From positions 1-64,000 of the forward strand of contig JACPTK010000123.1 in the NCBI GenBank assembly GCA_016192825.1: DNA of 64,000 nucleotides, read 5' to 3'. The DNA comes from Betaproteobacteria bacterium. Lineage in GTDB: Bacteria > Pseudomonadota > Gammaproteobacteria > Burkholderiales > SG8-41. Below, one piece after another: positions 1-10,241 of this stretch (the first letter of the stretch is position 1; each line of letters opens with the position of its first letter). The notes under the pieces were generated by a model. That model saw only the letters and a program-made list of their open reading frames with translations, did no database searches and was not told the origin of the DNA. Both the position numbers and the translations under genes were made by a program.

Positions 1-201
1 CGCGCGCGCGGGGAACGTGGCGGGACGGCCAGCGCCAAGCCGGGCTCCCCCGGTTCATCCCCGCGCGCGCGGGGAACGTTCCTCGTTGTACTGGTTGTTG
101 CGGTTGTAGAACGGTTCATCCCCGCGCGCGCGGGGAACGTCCGATCCCCACCAGGAGCGCTCCGCGATAACCCGGTTCATCCCCGCGCGCGCGGGGAACG
201 T
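1..201 (-). CRISPR. Type I-E CRISPR array, leader-proximal end
   Basis: Three full 29-nt repeats lie at 51-79, 112-140 and 173-201, and a partial one at 1-18 is cut by the window edge. Spacers are at 19-50, 80-111 and 141-172, each exactly 32 nt, giving the 61-bp period typical of type I-E. On the minus strand the repeat starts ACGTTCCCC and ends GATGAACCG. Its 16-nt core CCCCGCGCGCGCGGGG is fully self-complementary. By analogy with the E. coli repeat, Cas6e would cut after the hairpin and leave the 8-nt handle AUGAACCG, one base different from E. coli. The array follows cas2 in the same direction, so spacer 141-172 should be the newest. Repeats are identical in the visible part. No spacer source can be named from sequence alone. 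Confidence 0.97.
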
Positions 202-337
202 ACTTAATCCACCCCCATGATTTCCCGCAGGAAATCAGTCTGGGCGCAATCTACCGCCAGATTTACCACCGCCTGAACCCCTTATCCGATACCGGGAAGA
301 GGTCGTCGGCGGCGGCAAAATCATAGCTTACATATTG
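202..337 (-). promoter_or_regulatory. CRISPR leader
   Basis: This 136-bp gap lies between the cas2 stop and the first repeat. It is the only place for the leader because array and cas genes share one direction. It contains a 7-bp inverted repeat, GATTTCC (219-225) and GGAAATC (230-236), with a 4-nt loop, 18 bp from the first repeat. It also has an imperfect direct repeat built on GGCGGT..TAAATCT. I see no clear IHF site or strong promoter hexamers. Confidence 0.7.
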
Positions 338-1535
<1,198 letters not shown>

Positions 1536-1539
1536 GAAT

Positions 1540-2223
1540 TCAGATACGCTTTACAAGAAGCAAACCACAGCCGAAGGCTTTAGAATGGCCGATACCACCG
1601 AATAGCGTTCTGGTGAATACACCAGGATCCGTGACGGCCAGTTCGCCGGAGAAGTCAACGGTAGAGAATTGCACCGTGTTCTTTTTGCCGCAGTGCTGAG
1701 TGTACGCATCAACCGCAAGAATCTCCTTGGTCACCCGGAAACCCAAGCGCTCCGCGCGCGCAACCAGCCAATCGCTGCAGGCCTTATGAACTAGGTCGTA
1801 GAGGGCCGGCTTATCTTCATCCTGCCAGTCCTGCCAGCGAGCGAGTCCACGCGCTTCGAGCAGATGCTTCTTCGCCTGCATTACCACGTCATGGCGTTTG
1901 GACTTTTCGTCCTCGTTGCGGGTGACGACCGGATTCGCGCGCAGATCAAAATGGAGCTGCTCGCCGGTGCCTAGCTTCGGAACGTAGTCGCGGGTTTCAA
2001 CATGCCAGGCGTGGCTCGTGCGCACAGCCGGTCTCCTCGACACCACGTAATAGCGCGGCCTGGATTCGGAATCAAGGCGACGATACAGGAAATCGCGCGG
2101 TGTTCCTTCCTCGGCCGGAAAGAACTTCCACAACCATCGATGATCTTCGTACGGCCCCACCGCGCGCTCGCGTGCCGCAGCGCGTTCGTAGCCGGGCACG
2201 GGCTCAATGAGGGTGAAATACAT
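1540..2223 (-). CDS. cas6e: pre-crRNA endoribonuclease Cas6e
   Basis: A 227-residue RAMP-fold protein. His28 in the YEDHRWLWKFFP block aligns with catalytic His20 of E. coli CasE, the FDLRANP motif matches FRLRANP, and the C-terminus has the glycine-rich RNA-binding loop GIGHSKAFGCGLL. It cuts at the base of the repeat hairpin and stays bound to the 3' end of the crRNA as part of Cascade. The ATG follows a GGGAG ribosome site. It lies 2 bp after cas5e and 4 bp before cas1. Confidence 0.96.
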   Translation of the reverse strand: MYFTLIEPVPGYERAAARERAVGPYEDHRWLWKFFPAEEGTPRDFLYRRLDSESRPRYYVVSRRPAVRTSHAWHVETRDYVPKLGTGEQLHFDLRANPVVTRNEDEKSKRHDVVMQAKKHLLEARGLARWQDWQDEDKPALYDLVHKACSDWLVARAERLGFRVTKEILAVDAYTQHCGKKNTVQFSTVDFSGELAVTDPGVFTRTLFGGIGHSKAFGCGLLLVKRI

Positions 2224-2225
2224 GA

Positions 2226-2984
2226 CTAATCTCCCTTGTCCAACATTGCGACATGTTCAACCCGGTCGCCGAATTGCCAGCCTTTGCGCCGGATAAGGCG
2301 ATCCTTACGAGGTGTGCTCAAATCCGGGGCCACGCCCGATTCAATCTTGTCACCCCAGGCTATGCGCTCAACCGGACCAATTTCTTCGAGCGCTGCTTGG
2401 CCCCAGCGGTCTTTGTGCGCCGAGCGCAACACTTCGAGCTTTGCTCGATATTTGTCGAAGGCTTCGCGTGCCGAGGGAGCGTCAAGCAACTGCGGGAACA
2501 AGGGCGCGGCGGGCGGGCAAGACTTGCGTCCAAGGTACAGCACGAAGCGCGGGCAACGCAGATACTTCGCCAGCTCGTCAAGCGAGTGAGGTGCGTTATC
2601 GAATGCCTGAACGGCCACCAAACAGGCGGCGTCCTGCCGATAGTCGCGCGTGGACAGAATGGTGTTGAGTTCGTGCTTCGGCACGGCCAACTCGTCACGT
2701 CGCGTGGCATGTGGTCGGTCCTTGAGGGTGCTGCGACCTGGCACCTGGGCGGTGTGGTAGTCGCGCAGAAGCCGCCCAGTCGATTGCACGCCAACAGCGA
2801 ACCCGTAACCCGTGCGCAGCGCCGCATGCGCGACTTCCTCATCGCGACGAATGCCAAGCGCCGCGCCGAGCAGGCCGATGACGGCGGATTCGCCGGGATA
2901 GTCGGCACTCCCGCGGTATTCGCCCACCGCGGGCTCGCCCCAAGCGGCAAGCGGACCCTGCAACTGAAAGACGAGGAAAGCCAT
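2226..2984 (-). CDS. cas5e: Cascade subunit Cas5e
   Basis: A 252-residue Cas5 RAMP protein that caps the 5' handle of the crRNA. The N-terminus has the usual LVFQLQGPLAAWG strand and the GESAVIGLLGAALGI block. I chose the ATG at 2984 because AGGAG lies 8 nt upstream. A GTG nine bases further upstream (2993) is too close to that site. The ribosome site lies inside the end of cas7e. The protein ends 2 bp before cas6e. Confidence 0.95.
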   Translation of the reverse strand: MAFLVFQLQGPLAAWGEPAVGEYRGSADYPGESAVIGLLGAALGIRRDEEVAHAALRTGYGFAVGVQSTGRLLRDYHTAQVPGRSTLKDRPHATRRDELAVPKHELNTILSTRDYRQDAACLVAVQAFDNAPHSLDELAKYLRCPRFVLYLGRKSCPPAAPLFPQLLDAPSAREAFDKYRAKLEVLRSAHKDRWGQAALEEIGPVERIAWGDKIESGVAPDLSTPRKDRLIRRKGWQFGDRVEHVAMLDKGD

Positions 2985-2989
2985 CGCAC

Positions 2990-4150
2990 TCACTCCTGAA
3001 CGAAGGCTACCAGTTCGTCGAGCGAACCTTCGCCGGTTTCCACGTTCATGCGGTAGCGTTTATCAGCGCAGGCACCATAGACCTTGTCGAAGTTCTCGCG
3101 GCGCCGCTCAATGGCCTTGACGGCCTGGTCAAGCATATCGTCTTCGTCGTCGCGCGGCTTGATTGGTTTGAGGAAAGACTGCGCCAGCGAACGCGGCTGC
3201 TGGTCGCCCTTCTCTCCAAGAACGAAGCTCGCGTAGGCACGCGAAGCATGGCTGTTCTGCATGCCGGTCGGCGAAACCTTCGTAAGGGCATGCACCAGCG
3301 CCTTCAACGCATTCTTGGTCAAGTCCACATCGCCACCGAGGTTCTCCTTCAGCAGCTCGCGGTCAATGCACAGGTACAGGTAGAAGAGACCCGCGCCATA
3401 ACCACGCTCTCCGATGTGACCGGCCCCCTTGTCCTCGCGGTTCAGGTCATCGACCGCGCTAAAGTAGTCGTCCTCAACGGCGGCCTTGTGGACGGTAATC
3501 GCGTGAGCCACCTGCACTGACGCATCGAAGTTGAAAGTCGGAACGGCGGCGAGCATTCGCCCGAAAAGCGCGATGTCAACAGCGGTGCTTCCCTTGACCA
3601 ACAGCGCTTCGGAGAGTTTCTTTACAAGCGCTGCATTGGCCTTCTTCTTGTCTTTGGCCTTATCGCGCTCCTGGATCGCCTTTTCAATACTCTCCACCAG
3701 TTCGTCCGATTTCCCCTTCAGCAGATAAGCGGCAAGTAAATCAACAAACGCCGTGAGCTTCTCTCGTTCAACCGGGGAAACGTGCACCAGTTGCCCGTTC
3801 AGCAACTCGGCGTCAGGTTCGCTGTCCGACGATTCCGGTTCGCCATAGGTTCGCTGAATGTCTTTTGTCCAAGAGCGCGCGACATCCTCCTTCACGCCAC
3901 GCTCTTTCAAGCGCTTGAACACCCACTCCAATCCGATCCGCTTCGTTCGATCGCCGATCACCGCATCGGCATTCGGAAGATGGCTTTCAAATTCACCCGA
4001 TGTTCGCCATGCCCGCTTGAGGCTCTGCGATGACACTCGCAGCCGCAGGGCGTCACCCATCAATGCGGTCTTCGGGCGCCCAGATTCGTCGCGGTTAAGG
4101 TTGGCGGGCGGATAGCTGGTCAGTACATGCAGTTGCGCGAAACGAGACAT
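2990..4150 (-). CDS. cas7e: Cascade backbone subunit Cas7e
   Basis: A 386-residue Cas7 protein that polymerises along the crRNA spacer, six copies in E. coli Cascade. The N-terminus MSRFAQLHVLTSYPPANLNR and the LRVSSQSLKRAWR block match the family. I chose the ATG at 4150 because GGAG lies just upstream and the protein then begins as in E. coli. The longer frame to 4165 has no ribosome site. The gap to cse2 is 45 bp, the largest within the operon. Confidence 0.96.
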   Translation of the reverse strand: MSRFAQLHVLTSYPPANLNRDESGRPKTALMGDALRLRVSSQSLKRAWRTSGEFESHLPNADAVIGDRTKRIGLEWVFKRLKERGVKEDVARSWTKDIQRTYGEPESSDSEPDAELLNGQLVHVSPVEREKLTAFVDLLAAYLLKGKSDELVESIEKAIQERDKAKDKKKANAALVKKLSEALLVKGSTAVDIALFGRMLAAVPTFNFDASVQVAHAITVHKAAVEDDYFSAVDDLNREDKGAGHIGERGYGAGLFYLYLCIDRELLKENLGGDVDLTKNALKALVHALTKVSPTGMQNSHASRAYASFVLGEKGDQQPRSLAQSFLKPIKPRDDEDDMLDQAVKAIERRRENFDKVYGACADKRYRMNVETGEGSLDELVAFVQE

Positions 4151-4195
4151 AGTCGGATTCTCCATTGCACGTTGGGTTGTTCAGTTGCCGGCTTT

Positions 4196-4690
4196 CTATG
4201 CCGGCCATTCGTAGTTGTAAGCCCAATTCTTCTTCACCTTGTCACCCCACTCGACAACATCGTTGGCGAGCATGAGCACATCGACGCGATGGTTCATCAA
4301 CGGAAGCGCACGGCGCAGTCCGGTGAAGAGTGCTTCCAGATCGGGGGATTCCAGAAGACGCATGAAACGTAACTTGCTCACGCGTGGGCGGTCGCCGCCC
4401 TCGATGCGCGTACTCATGCTGGCTGCGAGCGACTTCGCGTTATCGTCCCCTTCCCTCACGTGCGCGAGCAGGCCGACCGCTGCGGCAAGCGCGTCGTTGC
4501 GACGTGCATCCGACCATCCCGCTTCGCACAGACGTCTGTAGAGCCGCTGATAGGGCGCCGTGAGGGTCACTGCTGTCACATCGGCAGCGCGCCGGAGGAT
4601 CGCGCGACTTGCGCGGTCGTCATCGAGTCCTTTCCACCATGTGTAGAGAAGTTTTCCAACGCCGTGTTCCATCTCGAACGTTCTCGCCAT
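4196..4690 (-). CDS. cse2: Cascade small subunit Cse2 (Cas11)
   Basis: A 164-residue, mostly helical protein. Two copies form the belly of Cascade and stabilise the R-loop. The family is weakly conserved, but length, the LYTWWKGLDDDRASRAILRRA start and position between cse1 and cas7e identify it. The ATG at 4690 is preceded by GGGAGG. A GTG at 4705 overlaps the cse1 stop and is the alternative start. Confidence 0.92.
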   Translation of the reverse strand: MARTFEMEHGVGKLLYTWWKGLDDDRASRAILRRAADVTAVTLTAPYQRLYRRLCEAGWSDARRNDALAAAVGLLAHVREGDDNAKSLAASMSTRIEGGDRPRVSKLRFMRLLESPDLEALFTGLRRALPLMNHRVDVLMLANDVVEWGDKVKKNWAYNYEWPA

Positions 4691-4701
4691 ATCGACCTCC
4701 C

Positions 4702-6393
4702 TCACGTTGCGGCGGCGTGCTTGGCACTACGACGGTTACTTTTGCGCGCCTTGGCACCTGCGATCCCGCCATTGGGCAAACCCAAAACTTGCCGCATCTC
4801 CGAGCCGAATAATCCTTCCACTCCGTCCCTTGAGCCCTTTAGCCTCTGGAAGGCTGCTGCGATGCGCTTCGGGTTCTGCCGTTCGATTAGTCCGCATCCA
4901 ACGACTTCCTCGTCAAACAACCTAATCGCTGCGGCAGAAAGATGTCTGAGCCACGATTCTCGGACGGCCAGCTGTTCAGGGGGCGTTGAGCTACGCACTG
5001 ACTCAATCAGCTGATTGAGCTGATTGTAAAACTCGCGCTCTGTTCGGCTCCAGAATTGTGCGGTTACTCCGGCGGAAAATCCCTTCGCGAAATCGGTCTT
5101 CCATTTCTTGGTTGCAGACTCTGAAAACCACGCGGCCTTAACCGAGGCCGCAAGTTGTCGGCTGGCTAGATTAGCCGCCGCAATCCAATGGGCGACTTCT
5201 GACTGAACTTCTCTCTGCTTGTCAGGTTCGCATTCCGCGAGTCCGTATAGCGGCACAGTGGATTCGTACCAACATTCCGGTTTCGCGCTGTCCATGTTGT
5301 AGCCGAACGCCCAGAGGCGAAGCTGCCCAAGCAATTCGCGGTGACGTGCCGTAACACACCAGTTGACGACTTTGGCCGGTTGCTGTCTTTCTTGCCCAGT
5401 ACCAGCCACCCACGCAAGCCAGTGACGATAACCAATTGGATCTCTTTGATGCACGGGCTGCCGCCCTATGCGCTCTTGCTCTTGGTATGGAGATAGTGGG
5501 TGATCCCAGAGCCCTTTTTCCTTGTAATAAAACCCTCCGGTTCCATCGACGTAATTCCGAACCACACGCGGAGTGTACTCTTGGCAGACGCTGCACTGGC
5601 CCGCTCGGGCCGTGGTGAATTCAATGCGAACGCGTCTGGGCATCGCCCAGAAGACGTGCGCAGGGTGAACCTGTACTGGCGTGATCAAGCGGTTATCGCC
5701 AATCGGCAGGGACAGAGTCCCTATCCAGGGAAATTTTGCTTGCAAGTCGGATTTCGACCGATCGCCTGGGAGATTGAGAAACACCGAATATTCGCGGACG
5801 TTTAGCCAGAGGTCCTGCCACAGGCTTCGATGGGGCTGACACAGCACCAACGTCGTCAATGGCCCGCCCCCTCGAATGCCGGTGAACTTTCCTCCCCCTC
5901 CTCCACCCCCTTCAGGTGCATTTGTCTGTAAGGTGAATAGTGCGGCAGCAGTACACCGGTCACAAACAGCATCCACGACACCGCGCTTGACAAAGTGATC
6001 GCTATTGTTCTGAAGCGCGTTGTTCCCGGGCGATTCAATCAGCAATCCTGCGATGTCTTGCGTCTTGCCGCCGCCATTTTCGAGAGCACCATCCTGCATG
6101 AACCTTGCGCCGTCGCCATCGAACTCAAAGGCCGACATAACAGGCGCGAACCAGTTCTGCAGCGTCGCAGCATCTGGCGGGTTGTTGAAGAGCCGTCTCC
6201 ATTCCATTGGACTGTCCACCGGCGTGGTGGTCTGCAACAGCCCTATGGCGAATTGCGCCAACGCGCCGTTGAAGTCGGCACGGTCGGCGTCGAACGCGAC
6301 GACGTCCGGATCGGAAAGCCTACTAGGCCCGATCCATTCGCGGGTGCCGTCACGCTTGCGAACGGGTAACCAAGGTTCGGTAAGCAGGTTCAT
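4702..6393 (-). CDS. cse1: Cascade large subunit Cse1 (Cas8e)
   Basis: A 563-residue protein that recognises the PAM and recruits Cas3. The N-terminus MNLLTEPWLPVRKRDG matches the family. Two CxxC pairs, CDRC and CSVC, are visible about 125 residues apart and could bind zinc. A run of seven glycines lies in a loop after the first pair. The start overlaps the cas3 stop by 4 bp (ATGA), so the two are translationally coupled. Confidence 0.95.
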   Translation of the reverse strand: MNLLTEPWLPVRKRDGTREWIGPSRLSDPDVVAFDADRADFNGALAQFAIGLLQTTTPVDSPMEWRRLFNNPPDAATLQNWFAPVMSAFEFDGDGARFMQDGALENGGGKTQDIAGLLIESPGNNALQNNSDHFVKRGVVDAVCDRCTAAALFTLQTNAPEGGGGGGGKFTGIRGGGPLTTLVLCQPHRSLWQDLWLNVREYSVFLNLPGDRSKSDLQAKFPWIGTLSLPIGDNRLITPVQVHPAHVFWAMPRRVRIEFTTARAGQCSVCQEYTPRVVRNYVDGTGGFYYKEKGLWDHPLSPYQEQERIGRQPVHQRDPIGYRHWLAWVAGTGQERQQPAKVVNWCVTARHRELLGQLRLWAFGYNMDSAKPECWYESTVPLYGLAECEPDKQREVQSEVAHWIAAANLASRQLAASVKAAWFSESATKKWKTDFAKGFSAGVTAQFWSRTEREFYNQLNQLIESVRSSTPPEQLAVRESWLRHLSAAAIRLFDEEVVGCGLIERQNPKRIAAAFQRLKGSRDGVEGLFGSEMRQVLGLPNGGIAGAKARKSNRRSAKHAAAT

Positions 6394-9188
6394 TCGTTGT
6401 CCTCCCCCTCGCTATCGCTCGCTACCGTTTGCCGTAACCCCATCTGCCGGTCATACAGCCATTCATGCAGCCGCTCGTCGCGCCGCTGGTCCTTGCTCGT
6501 CCAGGCTCTACCGATCCAGCCTTTGGCAGTCTCCTGCAAGGGCAGAAGAACCGACCACTTGCCCTTGCCAGGCAAGGCTTCCTCCACCGCGCTTATCGTC
6601 GCTTCGCGTGCGGTTGAGTCGCCCTCGGCCCGCCGGGCAATGAGTCGTTCGGCTACGCGAACACTGCTGTAGGCCCAGCCGTGCTTTCCGTCGACCCACG
6701 GACGCAATTGGCCGCCCTCCCAGCGAGCGAGTACAACGGTCGTTGTCGCTTCGCCCAGCCGGGACGGTGTCTTGGCCTCACTCCACCAATCGATGCCCTC
6801 GCGCACATATCCGTTAACAAGTTTCACGCTGTTCTGCTGCGCAACCGACATGTCGGCATAGGCGTTGCCCTCGGCCCGATTGGCATTCCCGCGCAGACTC
6901 GGCGGGATTTCCGTCCTTTCACCAAACACGCCCTCGATCAGATTGCGCGCATCCGCGGGCATCTCGATTCTTAGTTTCCGAAGCAGATCGGCGGTGAGCC
7001 AAAGCTGTCCGTGGTGGGGATACACCGCTGCCGCTCTCCGAAACCTGGCCTTGTACCAGCCGGCGGGCGGATCCTCGACCCATGCGGGGCCATGGACCCA
7101 TAGGCAGGGTTCGCCACGTCCTTCGCGGGCGCCCGGCTCGCGCAGGCGCCGCCCACGCGCATCGCGCACGTGACGCATCAGGCGTCCGCCGCGCTGGATC
7201 AGGCGGTCGATGGGTGCAAGGTCGCTGATAACGAGATCCCAGTCGACGTCCAGACTCTGTTCGACTACTTGGGTGGCGATAACCAACCGCCCGCAGCGGC
7301 GCTGGGGCGTACTACGCTCGCCAAAGAGAGCAAGCACCTTACGCTCAGTTTGCAGGCGATCGCGCAGTGCGAAGCGCGCATGAAAGAGCGTAAGGCGTCC
7401 GGCCGGCAGCCGATCCTTGAACTTGGCGTAGGCATCCAATGCATCGACCACCGTGTTGCGCATCCAGCACACACAGCGGCCGACAGCGAGCGCCGTCTCG
7501 ATGGCGGCGATGATTTCTGACTCATCCGAGATATAACGCACCGCAACGACGCGACACACATCTTCCCGTGACTGCAGAGCGGTTTCCTGGAGCATGGTCG
7601 GAGCCGATTGGCGCCAGCCTGTCGCCAGCGGATACGCCTGCGCTTGGACGGACGGCACAGCCGGCTTGCCTGCGCCGCGTGCGAATGCATTCAGCAAACT
7701 CTGTTTCATCTTCTGGGGCAGTGTGGCTGAGAGGAGGATGGCGCTGCCACCCGCGTGTGCGTGGAATTCGAGGAGCGTCTCCAGCACGCGCTGCATGTAG
7801 GCATCGCAGGCGTGCACTTCGTCCACGACCAGCACCTTGCGGAACAGCCCCAGCAGTCGCAAGGACTGGTGCTTGCTGTGCAGCACCGCGAGTAGCGCCT
7901 GATCCAGTGTACCGATGCCTGCGGGTGCGAGCAACGCGCGCTTGTTGTGATCTGCGAGCCAAGCCGTGCAACGAGCCGTCGCAGTTTCGTCCACCTGTCG
8001 AATGTCGTTCTCCGCCGCGCTGCGAGGCAGCACCGAGGCCGCGAACGACTCAATCAGATTGCGCTGCCCGTGCGCCAATACCAGGCTCGCTTGCCCGGCA
8101 AACAACCGAGCATAGACCTGAGCGATGCGCCCGTACATCGCGTTGGAGGTCGCCATCGTGGGCAGCCCGATGAAAAAACCTTCTGCGCATCCCACCGCCA
8201 TCAGTCGATGCGCCAGCGTTACGGCCGCCTCGGTCTTGCCGGCGCCCGTTACGTCTTCGAGTAAGTAAATCTGCGGTTCCTTGGACAAATCGATGCCAGC
8301 AGCCCAGCGTTGAAGTGGTGAGGGGCTTTCGATTTCCGGAAAGAGCGCATGGAAAGACTGTTCGGGTGGTGGCGCTACCGGCAGAACCCCGCAAGCGTCG
8401 AGCGCCCGTTCAGCTTCCTTCCGGGCGTAAGCCCAATACTCAACAACCGATGCTGAGCGGTGGCGATAGCCAAAATACGTTGTGTTCGAGCCTATCCAGT
8501 CAGCGAGTACGGTAATGCCGGCAATCCACCAGCTCAGTTCGATACTGACCCGATAGAAGGCCTCGGGGTCCAACGTTTGTGGAATTGCCTGAGTTGCGTC
8601 GTCCAGAAACAATGTGCGCATCTCGGCAACGAAGGCAAAGACAGCGGCCCGATCCTCTTGCGCAGAAAAATGCTGAGTCCAGTACTCACTGGCCTCCTCC
8701 GGCGGCTGTCCGTGATGGCCGGTAACCGCCCGCATCCAGTAGTCGAGCCCGTCGAGGTAGAGCCCAGTATCCTTGCCGAACCAAGCTTGTTCGACGGCGA
8801 CATCGGAAAGCACCGACTTCCAGAACATCATGCCAAGGCTGTCGTGACGGACACGGTAAGGTTTTCCAGGATCGGGCGCTCTGCTACGCAGTTGCATGAA
8901 GACATCGGACCGCTGACTCTGGAACGCTTCCGAAAACTTGCCCAAGTCGTGAAGCGCAGACCAGAAGGCCAACCAGTTGCCGAGGGCGCACTCGTCGTTT
9001 ACGCGTAATTTATTGCGAAGCATGGCTTGAACTTCGGGGACCCGCTCTTGGAAGAGAGCCGCCACCGCCGCCACATCTAAACAGTGGTACACCAGCGGAT
9101 GCCACTTGGGCTCATCGGGATAGTTGGGGTCGGCCTTACCCCAATAACGGAAAAACGACGCGGTATCCAACGGGCGAACCATTCCCAT
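6390..9188 (-). CDS. cas3: CRISPR nuclease-helicase Cas3
   Basis: A 932-residue protein with an N-terminal HD nuclease (His35, His80-Asp81 in LHDLGKF, GHHG at 157-160) and an SF2 helicase. The helicase has Walker A DVTGAGKT (about 312-319), DEVH at 456-459, SAT at 487-489 and the QRGGRLMR arginine finger. All catalytic motifs are intact. It is recruited to Cascade-bound target DNA and degrades it. It is the first gene of the operon, so the promoter must lie in 9189-9255. I see no convincing hexamers there. Confidence 0.97.
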   Translation of the reverse strand: MGMVRPLDTASFFRYWGKADPNYPDEPKWHPLVYHCLDVAAVAALFQERVPEVQAMLRNKLRVNDECALGNWLAFWSALHDLGKFSEAFQSQRSDVFMQLRSRAPDPGKPYRVRHDSLGMMFWKSVLSDVAVEQAWFGKDTGLYLDGLDYWMRAVTGHHGQPPEEASEYWTQHFSAQEDRAAVFAFVAEMRTLFLDDATQAIPQTLDPEAFYRVSIELSWWIAGITVLADWIGSNTTYFGYRHRSASVVEYWAYARKEAERALDACGVLPVAPPPEQSFHALFPEIESPSPLQRWAAGIDLSKEPQIYLLEDVTGAGKTEAAVTLAHRLMAVGCAEGFFIGLPTMATSNAMYGRIAQVYARLFAGQASLVLAHGQRNLIESFAASVLPRSAAENDIRQVDETATARCTAWLADHNKRALLAPAGIGTLDQALLAVLHSKHQSLRLLGLFRKVLVVDEVHACDAYMQRVLETLLEFHAHAGGSAILLSATLPQKMKQSLLNAFARGAGKPAVPSVQAQAYPLATGWRQSAPTMLQETALQSREDVCRVVAVRYISDESEIIAAIETALAVGRCVCWMRNTVVDALDAYAKFKDRLPAGRLTLFHARFALRDRLQTERKVLALFGERSTPQRRCGRLVIATQVVEQSLDVDWDLVISDLAPIDRLIQRGGRLMRHVRDARGRRLREPGAREGRGEPCLWVHGPAWVEDPPAGWYKARFRRAAAVYPHHGQLWLTADLLRKLRIEMPADARNLIEGVFGERTEIPPSLRGNANRAEGNAYADMSVAQQNSVKLVNGYVREGIDWWSEAKTPSRLGEATTTVVLARWEGGQLRPWVDGKHGWAYSSVRVAERLIARRAEGDSTAREATISAVEEALPGKGKWSVLLPLQETAKGWIGRAWTSKDQRRDERLHEWLYDRQMGLRQTVASDSEGEDNE

Positions 9189-9254
9189 GATGCCCTTTTA
9201 CCAGACCCACTGTCTCAGAATGTGAGTGCGCCAAAACCGGCGTGGATTCAGCGT

Positions 9255-9465
9255 CTAGCAGCCTGTCGGACTTAGGTGTTGGACAGGCTGCTAACAGCAA
9301 AACCGCCTGCGGATTTCGAATGAAACCCCGGATCGCGACACTTATTGGCCTCCAAAGGGCGCACGAGTAGGCTCGAAATGAAGTTTTCGTTGCTTTTTGC
9401 CTCGATCTTCGTGCAGGCGGTTTTGCATAAAGAGTTTGTCGGAGCTCAGTCCGACAAACTCCTAG
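9255..9465. repeat. 211-bp element with three inverted-repeat pairs, copy 1
   Basis: The element runs from CTAG to CTAG. The left hairpin has perfect 12-bp arms at 9256-9267 and 9282-9293. A second pair of perfect 14-bp arms (GCAAAACCGCCTGC) lies at 9297-9310 and 9413-9426, 102 bp apart. The right hairpin has perfect 12-bp arms at 9432-9443 and 9450-9461 with a 6-nt loop. A second copy of exactly the same length and layout is at 57728-57938. Arms are conserved between copies while the central part is clearly diverged. No protein is encoded. It lies upstream of cas3. Confidence 0.85.
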
Positions 9466-9593
9466 CGGTATTTTTGCAGCGCCGCCTCAAGGTATTCCGC
9501 GACCGACCCTCGCAGTTCCGCAGGTTCGATTACCAGCAGGCAGCGCGCGCAATCGGCTCTTGCCGACGCCTTTCCCCGCAATCATCGCGCCCA
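9462..9593 (-). other. Open frame ending on the CTAG border, no start codon
   Basis: On the minus strand a frame runs from a TAG near 9594 to the TAG made by the right border of the 211-bp element. It has no ATG, GTG or TTG start. It reads with normal high-GC codon use and ends ...AEYLEAALQKYR. It may be the tail of a decayed gene or chance. I do not recognise it. Confidence 0.25.
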
Positions 9594-9603
9594 TTCTAGT
9601 CCG

Positions 9604-10008
9604 TCAAGTCGTGCCGACGGTTGACATCGCGCGCGTGAGCGCTGGGAAAGTCCTGAGCAAGTGCTGGTCCTCGGTGACGCAAACGGTCTGAAGCTGCCGC
9701 GCGAGCGCGATGTATTGCGCATCGTACGCGCTGACCCGGTTTTCGGCCGCGATGACGAGTGCCGATTCCATGTCCGCGCTCTGCTCGCGGGGCCCGAGAA
9801 GTTCGACGCCCCGCTGCCACAGCGTTCTTGCCTCGGCAACAGTGGCCCCGCCTTCGCGAGCAAACGTTGCCAGGACATTCAGGTATTCATGACGCCACAG
9901 TGCCGGCAACCGCCAGTCCGGATCGCGGCGCATGAGTTCCCGCGCCGCCGCGGTCTTCTCGCCCTCGATCAGAAAATAGGCGACGATATTGACGTCAACA
10001 ACGATCAC
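9604..10008 (-). CDS. PIN-domain toxin (VapC/FitB type)
   Basis: A 134-residue PIN ribonuclease. The acidic residues expected in the active site are visible: Asp5 (VVDVN), Glu41 (HEYLN), Asp96 (SAYDAQY) and Asp114 (TEDQHL). Such toxins cleave tRNA or rRNA and are neutralised by the partner antitoxin. The start is GTG and overlaps the antitoxin stop as GTGA. The pair adjoins the CRISPR locus but has no visible functional link to it. Confidence 0.88.
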   Translation of the reverse strand: MIVVDVNIVAYFLIEGEKTAAARELMRRDPDWRLPALWRHEYLNVLATFAREGGATVAEARTLWQRGVELLGPREQSADMESALVIAAENRVSAYDAQYIALARQLQTVCVTEDQHLLRTFPALTRAMSTVGTT

Positions 10009-10226
10009 TCACGTCCCTCGCGCCGGGCCTGCTCGATGAATTCATCCGTCAATGCGAAGCGCCCCTTGAACGGGGGAGGAATCTCGTTCGGGCGGTCCTC
10101 CTCGCTCAACACCCGGTCGAGTAAGGCGAGCACTTCCTTGGTCATGCTGCGGTGGTGCCGCGCCGCCCGCTGCTTCAACTTGCGGTGCAGTTTCGCCGGT
10201 AAATCCTTGATTACGAACCCTGGCAT
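10005..10226 (-). CDS. Ribbon-helix-helix antitoxin (VapB/FitA type)
   Basis: A 73-residue protein. The N-terminal MPGFVIKDLPAKLHRKLKQR and the helix with MTKEVLALLDRVL fit the FitA/VapB ribbon-helix-helix fold, which binds the operator as a dimer. The C-terminal part, with PPPFKGRF and a charged helix, would wrap the toxin. It precedes the toxin with a 4-bp overlap, the usual order. Confidence 0.85.
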   Translation of the reverse strand: MPGFVIKDLPAKLHRKLKQRAARHHRSMTKEVLALLDRVLSEEDRPNEIPPPFKGRFALTDEFIEQARREGRE

Positions 10227-10241
10227 TGGTGGCCTCCAAGA

